Shown one piece after another: positions 35,631 to 44,090 of a stretch of 64,000 nt of DNA. Origin of the DNA: Flavobacteriaceae bacterium CRH (GTDB lineage Bacteria; Bacteroidota; Bacteroidia; Flavobacteriales; Flavobacteriaceae); the NCBI GenBank assembly GCA_001507425.1, contig LMAJ01000017.1, forward strand, positions 121,885-185,884, written 5' to 3'. The notes under the pieces are model-generated. The model was not told where the DNA came from. It saw nothing but the letters and a program-made list of their open reading frames with translations, and did no database searches. Positions within the stretch are counted from its first letter, which is position 1, and every line of letters starts with the position of its first letter. Made by a program: the position numbers and the translations under genes.

Positions 35631-38600
35631 TTATTTTTCTTCGTTATGAATTACGGCAACTGGTTTTCCAGAAACCTTTTCTTGTAAATGCTGGAAGACG
35701 ATGAATAAAACCGGGATGATTAACAACCCAAGAATTACCCCTGATATCATACCTCCGGCGGCACCAATACTAATAGAGTGGTTACCTTGTGCTGACGGTC
35801 CTGTTGCGCTCATCATCGGGATTAATCCCACAACAAAAGCAAGAGACGTCATGATAATTGGTCGTAAACGTAATTTTGCTGCATCGATAGAAGCACTCAC
35901 TAATGCCTGGCCTGATTTTCGTTTTTGAACGGCAAATTCGACAATCAAAATCGCATTCTTGGCGAGCAGTCCAATAAGCATTACCAGTGCAACCTGTACA
36001 TAAATGTTATTTTCGATTCCAGTTAAACCAATGGCTACGAAAACTCCAAATATACCTGCAGGGATTGATAGAATTACTGCTAAAGGCAGGATGTAACTTT
36101 CATACTGTGCGGCAAGTAAGAAATAGATAAATATCAAACATAGTAAGAAAATAGTTGCCGATTGACCTCCTGAAGAAATTTCTTCACGGGTTTGTCCAGA
36201 AAATTCAAATCCGTAACCTGCAGGCAATTGTTGTGCAGCTACTTCTTCAATGGCTTTAATGGCATCTCCGGAACTAAATCCAGGTTTCGGAATGGCATTT
36301 ATACCAATTGAGTTAAATAAATTATATCTAGATGCGGTTTCAGAACCATAAATACGTGTTAGTTTTACTAATGTATTTAACGGAACCATTTCTCCATTTT
36401 TGTTTTTCACAAATACACGATCAATTGCTGATGGATCTGCTCTGTCTGCAATATCTGCCTGAACAACAACTCTGTAATATTTACCAAATCTGTTGAAATC
36501 AGATGCCTGTGCACTACCAAAATAAGCTTGCATCGTTTGCAGAATATCTTTGACTTTTACGCCTAACTGATCTGCTTTTGCATCATTAATATCCAATTGT
36601 AATTGAGGATAATCGGCCTTGAAACTTGTAAAGGCTACTGCTATTTCAGGACGTTTAATCAATTCTCCAATAAAGTTTTGAGAAATTCCACTAAACTTAT
36701 CCAGTTTTCCTCCGGTTTTATCCTGAAGAACCAAATCTAAAGCCTCAACGTTACTAAATCCAGGAACGGTTGGGAAACTAAATACGAAGAAACTTCCTCC
36801 TGAAATCGCGCCTAATTTGCCACGGACTTCATTCATAATTTCATCAATATTTTTAACATCGCCACGTTCTTCGTTTGGTTTAAGCAATACGAAAACAACT
36901 GCTGATGATGGACTTGTAGAATTCGTTAACAAGTTGAAACCTGAAATCGCTGTTACAAATCGGGATGCATTTAAAGCTCTTAAAGTATTTTCTGCCTGAG
37001 TCATTACTTTTTGAGTTCCGTCAAGAGATGTTCCAGAAGGTGTATTTACCGCAATGGCGATAAATCCTTGATCTTCAGTTGGGATAAATCCAGATGGAGT
37101 AGTTTTAACCATTACAACCGTAGCGAAAGTAATTAAAGCCAATCCGCCTAAAGAAACCCATTTGTTACGAATTAAGAATTTTAATCCGCCAACATAACGG
37201 TTCGTTAATGAATCAAAACTTTTGTTGAATCCGTTAAAGAATTTCTCTTTAAATCCTTTTTTTACATAAGGAGCATCTCCTTCGTGTGCACCGTGATTAT
37301 CTTTTAAGAATAAAGCGGCAAGGGCAGGGCTTAAAGTTAAAGCGTTAACAGCTGAAATTACAATTGCAATTGCCATCGTAAAAGCAAACTGACGATAGAA
37401 AACTCCTGTTGAGCCTTCCATAAAACCAACCGGCAGGAATACAGCAGCCATTACCAGCGTAATCGAGATAATAGCACCCGTAATTTCGTGCATTGCTTCA
37501 TGGGTTGCTACTTTTGGAGACAAATGTTTATGCTCCATTTTAGCGTGCACGGCTTCGACAACCACAATTGCATCATCTACCACAATACCAATCGCCAGAA
37601 TTAAAGCGAAAAGCGTTAAAAGGTTGATCGAAAATCCGAATAATTGCATGAAGAAGAACGTTCCTAAAATTGCTACAGGTACAGCAATGGCTGGAATTAA
37701 TGTTGATCTAAAATCTTGCAAGAAGATAAAAACTACAATAAATACTAATATAAAAGCTTCTAATAAAGTATGTTTTACCTGATCGATTGACTGATCTAAA
37801 GATACTTTTGTGCTATAGAAAATATTGTGTTTGATGCCGGGAGGAAAATCTTTTGATGCTTTAACCATCAATTTATTTATCGCAACCTGAATATCATTTG
37901 AGTTAGAACCCGCTAACTGAATAACTCCAATTACGATTCCTTTTTTACCATTTAAACGTGTTAAACTGTTATAAGAATAAGCACCAAGTTCAACTCTTGC
38001 CACATCTTTTAAGCGAAGTACAGAACCGTCAGCATTAGAGCGAATCGCAATATTTTGATAATCTTCCGGTTTGGTTAGTTTTCCTTTGTATTTAATTACA
38101 TATTCAAAAACTTCCTTACTTCTTTCTCCAAATTTACCCGGAGCAGCTTCCAAACTTTTGTCCTGAATGGCTGCCATTACTTCGTTTGGCGTAACATTGT
38201 AAGTAGACATTTGAGTTGGGTTTAACCAAACTCTCATCGAGTAATCTTTTACACCACCAAAAATACTGGCGGCACCAACTCCCGGAATACGCTTAATCTC
38301 CGGAATAATATTAATTTGAGCATAATTGGCAACAAAAGTCTGATCGTATCTTGATTCATCTTCTGTATACATACCAATTGCCATGATAAAACTGTTTTGT
38401 TGTTTCGCAGTTGTTACACCTTGCTGAACAACCTCTGCAGGCAACTGGCTTGTAGCCTGAGCCACTCTGTTTTGCACGTTTACCGCAGCCTGATCTGCAT
38501 CAGTTCCTAATTTAAAGAAAACGGTAATCGCTAAAGTTCCATCATTACTTGCTGTTGAGCTCATGTAAGTCATGTTTTCAACACCATTTATTGATTCTTC

Positions 38601-38795
38601 AAGTGAAGGCGCAACAGAACGTAAAACCGTTTCTGCGTTCGCTCCCGGATAAACTGCCGTTACCAAAACCGATGGCGGCGCAATATCAGGAAACTGTTGT
38701 AAAGGTAATTTCGTAAGACCAAGTATACCTAATATCACCAATAAGATGGAGATAACGGTTGCTAAAACGGGTCTTTGTATAAATATTTTGAACAT
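35631..38795 (-). CDS. RND multidrug efflux pump, HAE1/AcrB type
   Basis: 1054 residues, matching AcrB (about 1050). TM1 at 9-29; the proton-relay aspartate pair VVDDAIVVVEAV falls at residues 407-408, as in AcrB; the second half repeats the fold with LAKNAILIVEFA. Porter-domain motifs FFKLGTDADQAAVNVQNRV (in part) and the late GQTREEISSGGQSA segment fit the HAE1 group. It pumps drugs, dyes or toxic metabolites using the proton gradient. Middle gene of a three-gene operon, 11 bp after the adaptor gene. Confidence 0.95.
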   Translation of the reverse strand: MFKIFIQRPVLATVISILLVILGILGLTKLPLQQFPDIAPPSVLVTAVYPGANAETVLRSVAPSLEESINGVENMTYMSSTASNDGTLAITVFFKLGTDADQAAVNVQNRVAQATSQLPAEVVQQGVTTAKQQNSFIMAIGMYTEDESRYDQTFVANYAQINIIPEIKRIPGVGAASIFGGVKDYSMRVWLNPTQMSTYNVTPNEVMAAIQDKSLEAAPGKFGERSKEVFEYVIKYKGKLTKPEDYQNIAIRSNADGSVLRLKDVARVELGAYSYNSLTRLNGKKGIVIGVIQLAGSNSNDIQVAINKLMVKASKDFPPGIKHNIFYSTKVSLDQSIDQVKHTLLEAFILVFIVVFIFLQDFRSTLIPAIAVPVAILGTFFFMQLFGFSINLLTLFALILAIGIVVDDAIVVVEAVHAKMEHKHLSPKVATHEAMHEITGAIISITLVMAAVFLPVGFMEGSTGVFYRQFAFTMAIAIVISAVNALTLSPALAALFLKDNHGAHEGDAPYVKKGFKEKFFNGFNKSFDSLTNRYVGGLKFLIRNKWVSLGGLALITFATVVMVKTTPSGFIPTEDQGFIAIAVNTPSGTSLDGTQKVMTQAENTLRALNASRFVTAISGFNLLTNSTSPSSAVVFVLLKPNEERGDVKNIDEIMNEVRGKLGAISGGSFFVFSFPTVPGFSNVEALDLVLQDKTGGKLDKFSGISQNFIGELIKRPEIAVAFTSFKADYPQLQLDINDAKADQLGVKVKDILQTMQAYFGSAQASDFNRFGKYYRVVVQADIADRADPSAIDRVFVKNKNGEMVPLNTLVKLTRIYGSETASRYNLFNSIGINAIPKPGFSSGDAIKAIEEVAAQQLPAGYGFEFSGQTREEISSGGQSATIFLLCLIFIYFLLAAQYESYILPLAVILSIPAGIFGVFVAIGLTGIENNIYVQVALVMLIGLLAKNAILIVEFAVQKRKSGQALVSASIDAAKLRLRPIIMTSLAFVVGLIPMMSATGPSAQGNHSISIGAAGGMISGVILGLLIIPVLFIVFQHLQEKVSGKPVAVIHNEEK

Positions 38796-38806
38796 TTTCG
38801 TAAAAA

Positions 38807-39952
38807 TTATTTTTTGTTAGTTATTTCGGCAACTTTTGTAGCTGATTTTTCTGGCTGAATTACTTGTCCTTCCTGAAGTTTATCAACACCGCTTAATACG
38901 ATTTGATCGCCAGATTTTACACCATCTTTAATAAGATAGTTTGTTCCGCTTTTTCCAATAACCGTGATTGGCATTTTGTTAACCTTGTTGTCTTTGCCCA
39001 CAGTAAAAACAAAAACTTTATCCTGCATTTCTACAGTAGCCGATTGTGGAACCAAAATCGCATCGTCATGCTGAATTCCCAATCTGATTTTTCCTGTATT
39101 TCCAGAACGTAATGTTCCGTTTTTGTTTGGGAAAGTTGCTCTTAAAGTAATCGCGCCGGTAGTTTTATCAAATTGACCATCGACCATATCAATTTTTCCA
39201 GTTTGAGGATAAGCATTATTATCAGCTAATATTAAAGAAACCGGAGGTAAGTGTTTGATTTTATCTCCCAATGAATTTCCTGCATATTGTGATTTAAAGT
39301 TGATGAAATCTGTTTCTCCTAAAGAGAAATAAGCAAAAACTTCATGAACGTCTGAAAGTGTAGTTAAAGGTTCAACATCAGATGCAGAAACTAAGCTTCC
39401 TTGTTTTTTAGGTAATCTTCCGATGTAACCACTTACTGGGGCTGTCACATTTGTATATCCTAAATTAATTCTTGCAGATGCTACCATCGCTTTAGCTTGT
39501 TCGATATTTGCAGCAGCAATTTTTTGAGAAGCTTTAGCCGTTTTTAACTGATAATCAGAAACTACTTTGTTTTGAACTAAAGGAGTTAATTTATCAACTT
39601 CTAACTGAGCGTTTATTAAAGCTGCTTCGTAAGCATGAAGACTAGCCAACGCATTGTTTAATTGCTCACGGTAAGGTCTTTCGTTTATTTTAAATAAAGA
39701 TTGTCCTTTTGATACATAAGCACCTTCATCTACCAAAACGCGATCTAGGTTCCCGCTTACTTGCGGACGAATTTCAACGTCAACTGTTCCTTGTATCGAT
39801 GCAGGATATTCGTTATCAGTAGTAGTATTTTCAATTGAGATAGCTGCCACAGGTAAAACTGGAGGTGGTGGTGGAGCAGGAGCTTGTGATTTATCGGCAC
39901 AACTAGCAAGTACTAGCGCCAGAATAAAACTGGTTATAATTACATTTTTCAT
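38807..39952 (-). CDS. RND periplasmic adaptor (AcrA type lipoprotein)
   Basis: 381 residues from MKNVIITSFILALVLASC; lipobox LASC gives Cys18. The longer open frame adds 25 residues lacking signal character. Visible parts: lipoyl half-motifs VEIRPQVSGNLDRVLVDEGAYVSKGQ (in part) and NVTAPVSGYIGRLPKKQGSLV; a helical hairpin at about 100-160; and the barrel end LVPQSATVEMQDKVFVF. It bridges pump and outer-membrane channel. A proline-rich stretch (APAPPPPPVLP) follows the lipid anchor. First gene of the operon, controlled by the multi-operator region upstream. Confidence 0.94.
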   Translation of the reverse strand: MKNVIITSFILALVLASCADKSQAPAPPPPPVLPVAAISIENTTTDNEYPASIQGTVDVEIRPQVSGNLDRVLVDEGAYVSKGQSLFKINERPYREQLNNALASLHAYEAALINAQLEVDKLTPLVQNKVVSDYQLKTAKASQKIAAANIEQAKAMVASARINLGYTNVTAPVSGYIGRLPKKQGSLVSASDVEPLTTLSDVHEVFAYFSLGETDFINFKSQYAGNSLGDKIKHLPPVSLILADNNAYPQTGKIDMVDGQFDKTTGAITLRATFPNKNGTLRSGNTGKIRLGIQHDDAILVPQSATVEMQDKVFVFTVGKDNKVNKMPITVIGKSGTNYLIKDGVKSGDQIVLSGVDKLQEGQVIQPEKSATKVAEITNKK

Positions 39953-40045
39953 TTTTCTATTGGTTTTAATTTGTTGGAAATTCTCTTTGTTTAACATTCT
40001 TTCTTTTATAGTATTGGTGGTATTCATTTTATTCTATTAAATTAT

Positions 40046-40058
40046 CTAACGTTGTTAA
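40046..40058. promoter_or_regulatory. TetR-type operator 1
   Basis: CTAACGTTGTTAA, two mismatches to the palindrome TTAACAnTGTTAA. It lies within a longer repeated block (TATTAAATTATCTAAC...GTTAAGTAAATTGG, broken here) shared with operators 2-5, 94 bp upstream of the adaptor ATG. Confidence 0.6.
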
Positions 40059-40069
40059 GTAAATTGGTG

Positions 40070-40097
40070 CAAAATTTTATATAATTATGCCTTCCAA
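40070..40097 (-). promoter_or_regulatory. Candidate promoter of the first RND operon
   Basis: On the minus strand TTG (40095-40097), 17 bp, AAATTTTG (40070-40077): one base off TAnnTTTG. It sits between operator 2 upstream and operator 1 just downstream, the arrangement expected for repression. Confidence 0.4.
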
Positions 40098-40126
40098 TTA
40101 AGTATTTATAATCGGTATTAAATTAT

Positions 40127-40139
40127 TTATCACTGTTAA
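40127..40139. promoter_or_regulatory. TetR-type operator 2
   Basis: TTATCACTGTTAA, one mismatch to TTAACAnTGTTAA, inside the same repeated block as operator 1 (TATTAAATTATTTATC...GTTAAGTAAATTGG pattern). Confidence 0.65.
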
Positions 40140-40179
40140 GTAAATTGGTAAAATACCTTCATTACTTATATTAAATTTT

Positions 40180-40192
40180 CTAACAGTGTTAA
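40180..40192. promoter_or_regulatory. TetR-type operator 3
   Basis: CTAACAGTGTTAA, one mismatch to the consensus palindrome, preceded by the shared TATTAAATTTT block. Confidence 0.65.
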
Positions 40193-40238
40193 GTGAATGT
40201 TACAAAAAAAAGGATTTTATATTATCCAATTAAATTAT

Positions 40239-40251
40239 TTTACACTGTTAA
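40239..40251. promoter_or_regulatory. TetR-type operator 4
   Basis: TTTACACTGTTAA, one mismatch to the consensus palindrome, followed by GTAAAAATT; 20 bp beyond the tetR-type stop codon. Confidence 0.65.
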
Positions 40252-40270
40252 GTAAAAATTGAAAAAAATA

Positions 40271-40864
40271 TTATTGTATTGATTTGATGATACCACCAAT
40301 GGCATCTTTCAAAATTTGAGCATTTATAGTTTCTAAAATATCACTTTTATTAATGATGTTGATGGCAATTAAACCATGAATAACAGAAAAGAAAGTAAAA
40401 TATTTTTGTTTAATGATATCCTGACTCGGATTGCTGTCTTTCATTACTTCAGCAATCACATGGGTAAATAATTTGTAAGGTCCTTCCTGAGCCGAACATC
40501 TTTGTGCACAGCATGTCATTTGAACACCAAACATTAACTGATACATTTCAGTATTGGTAAAAGCAAAATCCCAGTAGGTCATCCACATGGCCTCTAACTG
40601 ATCTTCCGGTTTTTCAAACTTGTCTATTGCAATTTGCAATTCTTTTGTCAGTTTAATAAAACCTTTGCCTGTAAGTTCTTCCAATATTGCTTCCTTATTC
40701 GAAAAGTATTCATAAATAATAGGAGCAGTATATTCTATCCTGTCGGCAATTTTACGCATACTCAAACCATTCCAGCCTTCTTCTTTTACGATATCATAAG
40801 CAGCGCCAAGAATATTATTTCTTGTCTCTTCTTTTTGTCTTAAAATTCGATCTTTGCTAGCCAT
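40271..40864 (-). CDS. TetR/AcrR-family repressor of the RND operon
   Basis: 197 residues. The N-terminal helix-turn-helix is at about 15-60 (NNILGAAYDIVKEEGWNGLS, MRKIADRIEYTAPIIYEYF). The C-terminal helical ligand domain contains the cysteine cluster MTCCAQRC (Cys118, 119, 123). It is encoded upstream of and co-directional with the pump operon. Five near-identical palindromes lie in its own promoter (one) and in the pump leader (four), which makes it the likely repressor of both. The cysteine cluster could allow thiol or metal sensing; this is inference. Confidence 0.9.
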   Translation of the reverse strand: MASKDRILRQKEETRNNILGAAYDIVKEEGWNGLSMRKIADRIEYTAPIIYEYFSNKEAILEELTGKGFIKLTKELQIAIDKFEKPEDQLEAMWMTYWDFAFTNTEMYQLMFGVQMTCCAQRCSAQEGPYKLFTHVIAEVMKDSNPSQDIIKQKYFTFFSVIHGLIAINIINKSDILETINAQILKDAIGGIIKSIQ

Positions 40865-40885
40865 TTTATTTAAGTATTAAATTGT

Positions 40886-40907
40886 TTAACACTGTTAGGC
40901 AAATGTA
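40886..40907 (-). promoter_or_regulatory. Promoter of the TetR gene overlapped by operator 5
   Basis: TACATTTG on the minus strand (40900-40907) is a perfect TAnnTTTG -7 box. The palindrome TTAACACTGTTAG (40886-40898, one mismatch) begins 1 bp downstream, over the expected start point, indicating autorepression. Confidence 0.65.
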
Positions 40908-41029
40908 TGGCGGTTTTTCTAATTATACTATAATTTAATTATAATATTTTCTTATTGTTGTATAGACAAATGTCAAGAAGGTCAGAAAGCCTTTATTTAC
41001 TGGGGTTTTTCAAAGTAATTATATTTTAG

Positions 41030-41140
41030 GAGCACGGCTTTTTGTGTTTTCAAGACCATTTCTCCCGCTGTCCACTATATCTTTTATGGCAAACCCTGCC
41101 ATAAAAGGATGCCGTTTCCATCGGGGCTGGACGAGAAAAT
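41030..41140. repeat. Structured intergenic element with a 10-bp hairpin
   Basis: CTTTTATGGC (41081-41090) and GCCATAAAAG (41098-41107) form a perfect stem around AAACCCT. It is flanked by CCCGCTGTCCACTATA and TTCCATCGGGGCTGGACG, which contain GTCC/GGAC complementary pieces. The composition is GC-richer than the surroundings. It looks like a dispersed flavobacterial intergenic element, possibly an RNA; no open frame. Confidence 0.5.
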
Positions 41141-41183
41141 ATCTTTTTCATGATTTTTACTCCCTATATTATTGTATGGCTTT

Positions 41184-41483
41184 TTATCTTGTCGGATACT
41201 TTTCCGGATTTTGAGAAGTATGAAAAACTGCATTCAAAAAAACAGTTTTCGATAATTCATCAACAATAAAAAAAACTACATACGGGAATTTTTTAAAAGG
41301 CAAAAAACGATAATTGTTGTCGTGAAATTGATAGTAAGGATTTATCTGTAAAGCTTTATAAAGCTTTTTATAATCATTAAGAAAGTTTAAAGCAATTTTC
41401 CTGCTCACTTTCAATATATAATATTCAACAGCTTCTTCAATGTTTTTTGATGCAATGGGAGAAACAATAATCTTATAATTCAT
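41184..41483 (-). CDS. RelE/ParE-family toxin
   Basis: 99 residues: start MNYKIIVSPIASKNIEEAVEYY, in part, a helical LNFLNDYKKLYKALQINPYY, then YRFLPFKKFPYVVFFIVDE and VFLNAVFHTSQNPEKY. This beta-alpha-alpha-beta pattern with the F-P-Y-V-V-F strand is typical of ParE/RelE plasmid-stabilisation-type toxins. Its start overlaps the end of the antitoxin gene by 11 bp. Target (gyrase or ribosome) cannot be told apart; the ParE-like fold is favoured by the absence of clear RelE catalytic residues. Confidence 0.82.
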   Translation of the reverse strand: MNYKIIVSPIASKNIEEAVEYYILKVSRKIALNFLNDYKKLYKALQINPYYQFHDNNYRFLPFKKFPYVVFFIVDELSKTVFLNAVFHTSQNPEKYPTR

Positions 41484-41700
41484 ACTTCTTTTTTAAATCA
41501 GTATAAAGTGATTCAGCATCTGTATACAAATCTTTATCTGAATTAATTTGACTATTTAAAATTTCTTGCTGTTCAGCAGACAATTCATAAGGTTTGACAT
41601 TAGCTATCTCAAATTTAATCTTTAGTGCTTTCATAAAAGCTTTTACAGCTTCTATTTGAGAAGCATCTTCCGTATACGCTGTGATGTTAATTGCTTGCAT
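41473..41700 (-). CDS. Antitoxin partner of the RelE/ParE toxin
   Basis: 75 residues from MQAINITAYTEDASQIEAVK; the longer frame adds ten residues without support. Two helices (QIEAVKAFMKALKIKFEIA and AEQQEILNSQINSDKDLYTD) end in a charged tail LYTDLKKKYEL. Size, acidity and the overlap with the toxin gene mark it as the antitoxin. Its N-terminal beta-strand resembles the DUF2683-type antitoxins of Bacteroidota (from memory). Autoregulation is expected but no operator is obvious. Confidence 0.75.
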   Translation of the reverse strand: MQAINITAYTEDASQIEAVKAFMKALKIKFEIANVKPYELSAEQQEILNSQINSDKDLYTDAESLYTDLKKKYEL

Positions 41701-41829
41701 GATTAAGAGTTTACTTATGTTGATAAACAAAGTTAAGACAAAACTCTAATTTTCATGTTAATCAGACACAATTTATTTTTATAATCATTTCTATTAATGT
41801 CGATTTTTCGTAACATTACAATAAAAAAA

Positions 41830-42273
41830 ATGAAAACATCAATCCTAATAAAAGCAACAATTGCTGTTTTACTTTTTCAGCAAACTATACAATCTCAAGA
41901 AGCAAAAAAAGAAACAAACACAACCGATAAAAAATACACCATCGAAAATTGTGTCAACCATTTTGAGTTAGATAAAGCCACTAAAACCAAAGCAGGTTAT
42001 CAATACTGGTTTGCCGATAAAGATTTTACTCAGGAAAACACACTTAAAATGAGTATCGTCGAACCCGGAAAATCTACGCACGCGCCGCATCATCATGTTG
42101 AAGAAGAATTTTTCTATATTTTAGAAGGAACTGCTCAATTTTACCTCGACGGAAAAACTGCGATTGCAGGACCAAATACTAGTTTTTACTGCCCGTCAAA
42201 TGTAGAACACGGGATTAGTAATGTTGGCGATACTAATTTGAAGTATTTGGTAATTAAGAAAGATATGAGATAA
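41830..42273 (+). CDS. Secreted cupin-domain protein
   Basis: 147 residues from MKTSILIKATIAVLLFQQ; signal peptide to about residue 23 (ends TIQSQ). The cupin core is at about 60-140: motif 1 HAPHHHVEEEFFYILEG with metal-type His residues, motif 2 GPNTSFYCPSNVEHGISNVG. Secreted cupins of this size may bind metals or sugars or catalyse simple isomerisations or oxidations; no specific activity can be assigned. Monocistronic, convergent with the receiver gene. Confidence 0.82.
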   Translation: MKTSILIKATIAVLLFQQTIQSQEAKKETNTTDKKYTIENCVNHFELDKATKTKAGYQYWFADKDFTQENTLKMSIVEPGKSTHAPHHHVEEEFFYILEGTAQFYLDGKTAIAGPNTSFYCPSNVEHGISNVGDTNLKYLVIKKDMR

Positions 42274-42292
42274 TTGTAGTTTAGTAATTCAA

Positions 42293-42718
42293 CTATTTAA
42301 CATAGTTTGGAGAAACACATGCCTCCCAATAACTTACAATTGTTTTAATTGTTTCTCTAATTTCGGTATAGCTCGAAGGTTTAACAAAAAAGCCCTGAAT
42401 CGATTTTGAATACGCATCTATAACGTGTTTTTGCTCGGCACTTGTAGAAAAGAATAAGTACGGAATCGACTTAAGTCTCAAATCTTCATTTTGATGAATT
42501 TTTTCCCGCAATTCAATACCGCTTAGTTTTGGCATATTGATATCAGAGAAAATAATAAAAGGCTCAACCTCTGAAGTTGTTAAGTATGTCAAAGCCTTTT
42601 CGCCATCGTCAAAAAAGATGATTTTATTTTTATAGTCCAGTTCTTTAAAAACTTCACTCAAAATATCCTGATCATCTAAATCGTCTTCAATTATAATTAT
42701 AGGACCGCCTTTGTTCAT
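42293..42718 (-). CDS. CheY-like single-domain response regulator
   Basis: 141 residues with only a receiver domain: acidic pocket IIIIEDDLDDQD, phospho-acceptor Asp59 in FSDINMPKLSG, switch SerThr in LFFSTSAEQ, Lys in FFVKPSS. No output domain, so it acts by protein contact, as in the many single-domain regulators of Flavobacteriaceae (often phosphorelay partners of hybrid kinases). No kinase gene is adjacent. Confidence 0.88.
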   Translation of the reverse strand: MNKGGPIIIIEDDLDDQDILSEVFKELDYKNKIIFFDDGEKALTYLTTSEVEPFIIFSDINMPKLSGIELREKIHQNEDLRLKSIPYLFFSTSAEQKHVIDAYSKSIQGFFVKPSSYTEIRETIKTIVSYWEACVSPNYVK

Positions 42719-42885
42719 AGTGTTTTTTATAAAGGTAGTCTATTTAAGTCAGTTCGCAATTTAATTCAGTTTTAGAGAGAAAAACAGAGTAGACTATATA
42801 ACGTTGTATTACTGAAATTTTTAGAGGTTTTTAATTAATTATTAAATCAGAATATGCAATAGCGCAGAAAGAATAAATTATTGCT

Positions 42886-43491
42886 TTAATGTATTTTTTC
42901 AATGTTAGTTTTTTTAGAATTAATAAATACTTTTAATCGGCTCTTTATCAAATAGTATACTCCAACAAATACCAGAAATATTAAAATTTTCGCAAGCAAC
43001 ATCAAAAAATAGTTTTCTGGATAAATATCTAAATCATTATACATAGTCCAGGAACTAGGCAAATAATCTCGGTGTAAAGCAGTAGTTAAAATCACAAATC
43101 TTTCAATTGAAATGATGAGCAAAAAGCTAAATAATATTCTCAATAGAGCATTTTTTCGTATTCTTTTAATTCGGAGCAATTGCGTAATAACAAAATATAA
43201 AATAGGCTGCAGCCAAAATCCAAGCCAATATGGTCCAAACATTCTGTTGAACATTCTGCTTTGTTCTTCTAAATTACTTTCAAAATAAAAAACAAGTAAT
43301 CCGATAATCCAGACTGAAAAATAAATTACTCCAGCGAAAGAAATAAATTGAGTTGCTTCTTCATCAACTTTCTGTAATATTAATCGTTTTGTAAAAATAG
43401 AAACTATTAAAAATAGCAATGAATATAAACCAAAAGCTGTAAAAAAGTCTATAGTTATTATTTGAAGAACTAATAATATGTTTTCTTTCAT
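42886..43491 (-). CDS. Polytopic membrane protein, unknown
   Basis: 201 residues with five to six predicted membrane helices (about 8-33, 46-70, 88-105, 114-130, 163-185). The loop ESNLEEQSRMFNRMFGPYWLGFWLQP (in part) and the basic end SKKTNIEKIH are the only distinctive features. I do not recognise a family. It heads, in minus-strand order, the end of a group of small accessory genes; gaps of ~117 and ~62 bp to the next genes leave co-transcription open. Confidence 0.6.
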   Translation of the reverse strand: MKENILLVLQIITIDFFTAFGLYSLLFLIVSIFTKRLILQKVDEEATQFISFAGVIYFSVWIIGLLVFYFESNLEEQSRMFNRMFGPYWLGFWLQPILYFVITQLLRIKRIRKNALLRILFSFLLIISIERFVILTTALHRDYLPSSWTMYNDLDIYPENYFLMLLAKILIFLVFVGVYYLIKSRLKVFINSKKTNIEKIH

Positions 43492-43608
43492 GAGTTGTTT
43501 TATGGTGTATAAATGTATTTATTTCTTTGATATTTTCAAGAATAAAATAGAAAGCCGAATGAAGTTTGCGAAGTGAGAGATATCTGTACAATTTTATAAA
43601 TGAGCATT

Positions 43609-44028
43609 CTATAGAATTTTATAAAAATCTTCTCTTGAAATAGGCATGAAATAAGAATAACTTACAACACAATTATCGTCCGGAAAACTACTTTTAAGTT
43701 TTGACTCATATTCTTTTATATGATCTAAATCAACAACGCTTAGAACTAAACATATAGAACCGTCAATATTTACTTGAATTGCAGCTTTTGGACAAAAAAT
43801 TTCATTTGTGTTTTCAAAATAAAAAGTAAAAGATCTGCCTTGTTCATCCAAAACGTACTTCCACATTTCCAGAAAGTTTTCTGTCTCAAAAACTACTGGC
43901 GAACTATATTTTGGTGATTCATAATATTCTTCATAAGAAATATATCCTTCAAGAAACTCTTCTTTAAAATATATTAATTTCTCTTTTGAGAATGAAGGTA
44001 TAAATACGATTACATCAATTAATTCCAT
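43609..44028 (-). CDS. Small acidic protein, immunity-like
   Basis: 139 residues, soluble, acidic, rich in Tyr, Phe and Glu (SYEEYYESPKYSSPVVFETE). No signal peptide and no known motif. Size, acidity and position beside a DUF1877 gene and other orphan small genes resemble immunity proteins of polymorphic toxin systems, but this is inference only. Separated by 62 bp from the DUF1877 gene on the same strand. Confidence 0.5.
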   Translation of the reverse strand: MELIDVIVFIPSFSKEKLIYFKEEFLEGYISYEEYYESPKYSSPVVFETENFLEMWKYVLDEQGRSFTFYFENTNEIFCPKAAIQVNIDGSICLVLSVVDLDHIKEYESKLKSSFPDDNCVVSYSYFMPISREDFYKIL

Positions 44029-44090
44029 TTTTTTATTTAGCTATTTTATCTCTTTTATTTTTTCTGCTAATCCGAACTTCAGCAGGGAAT

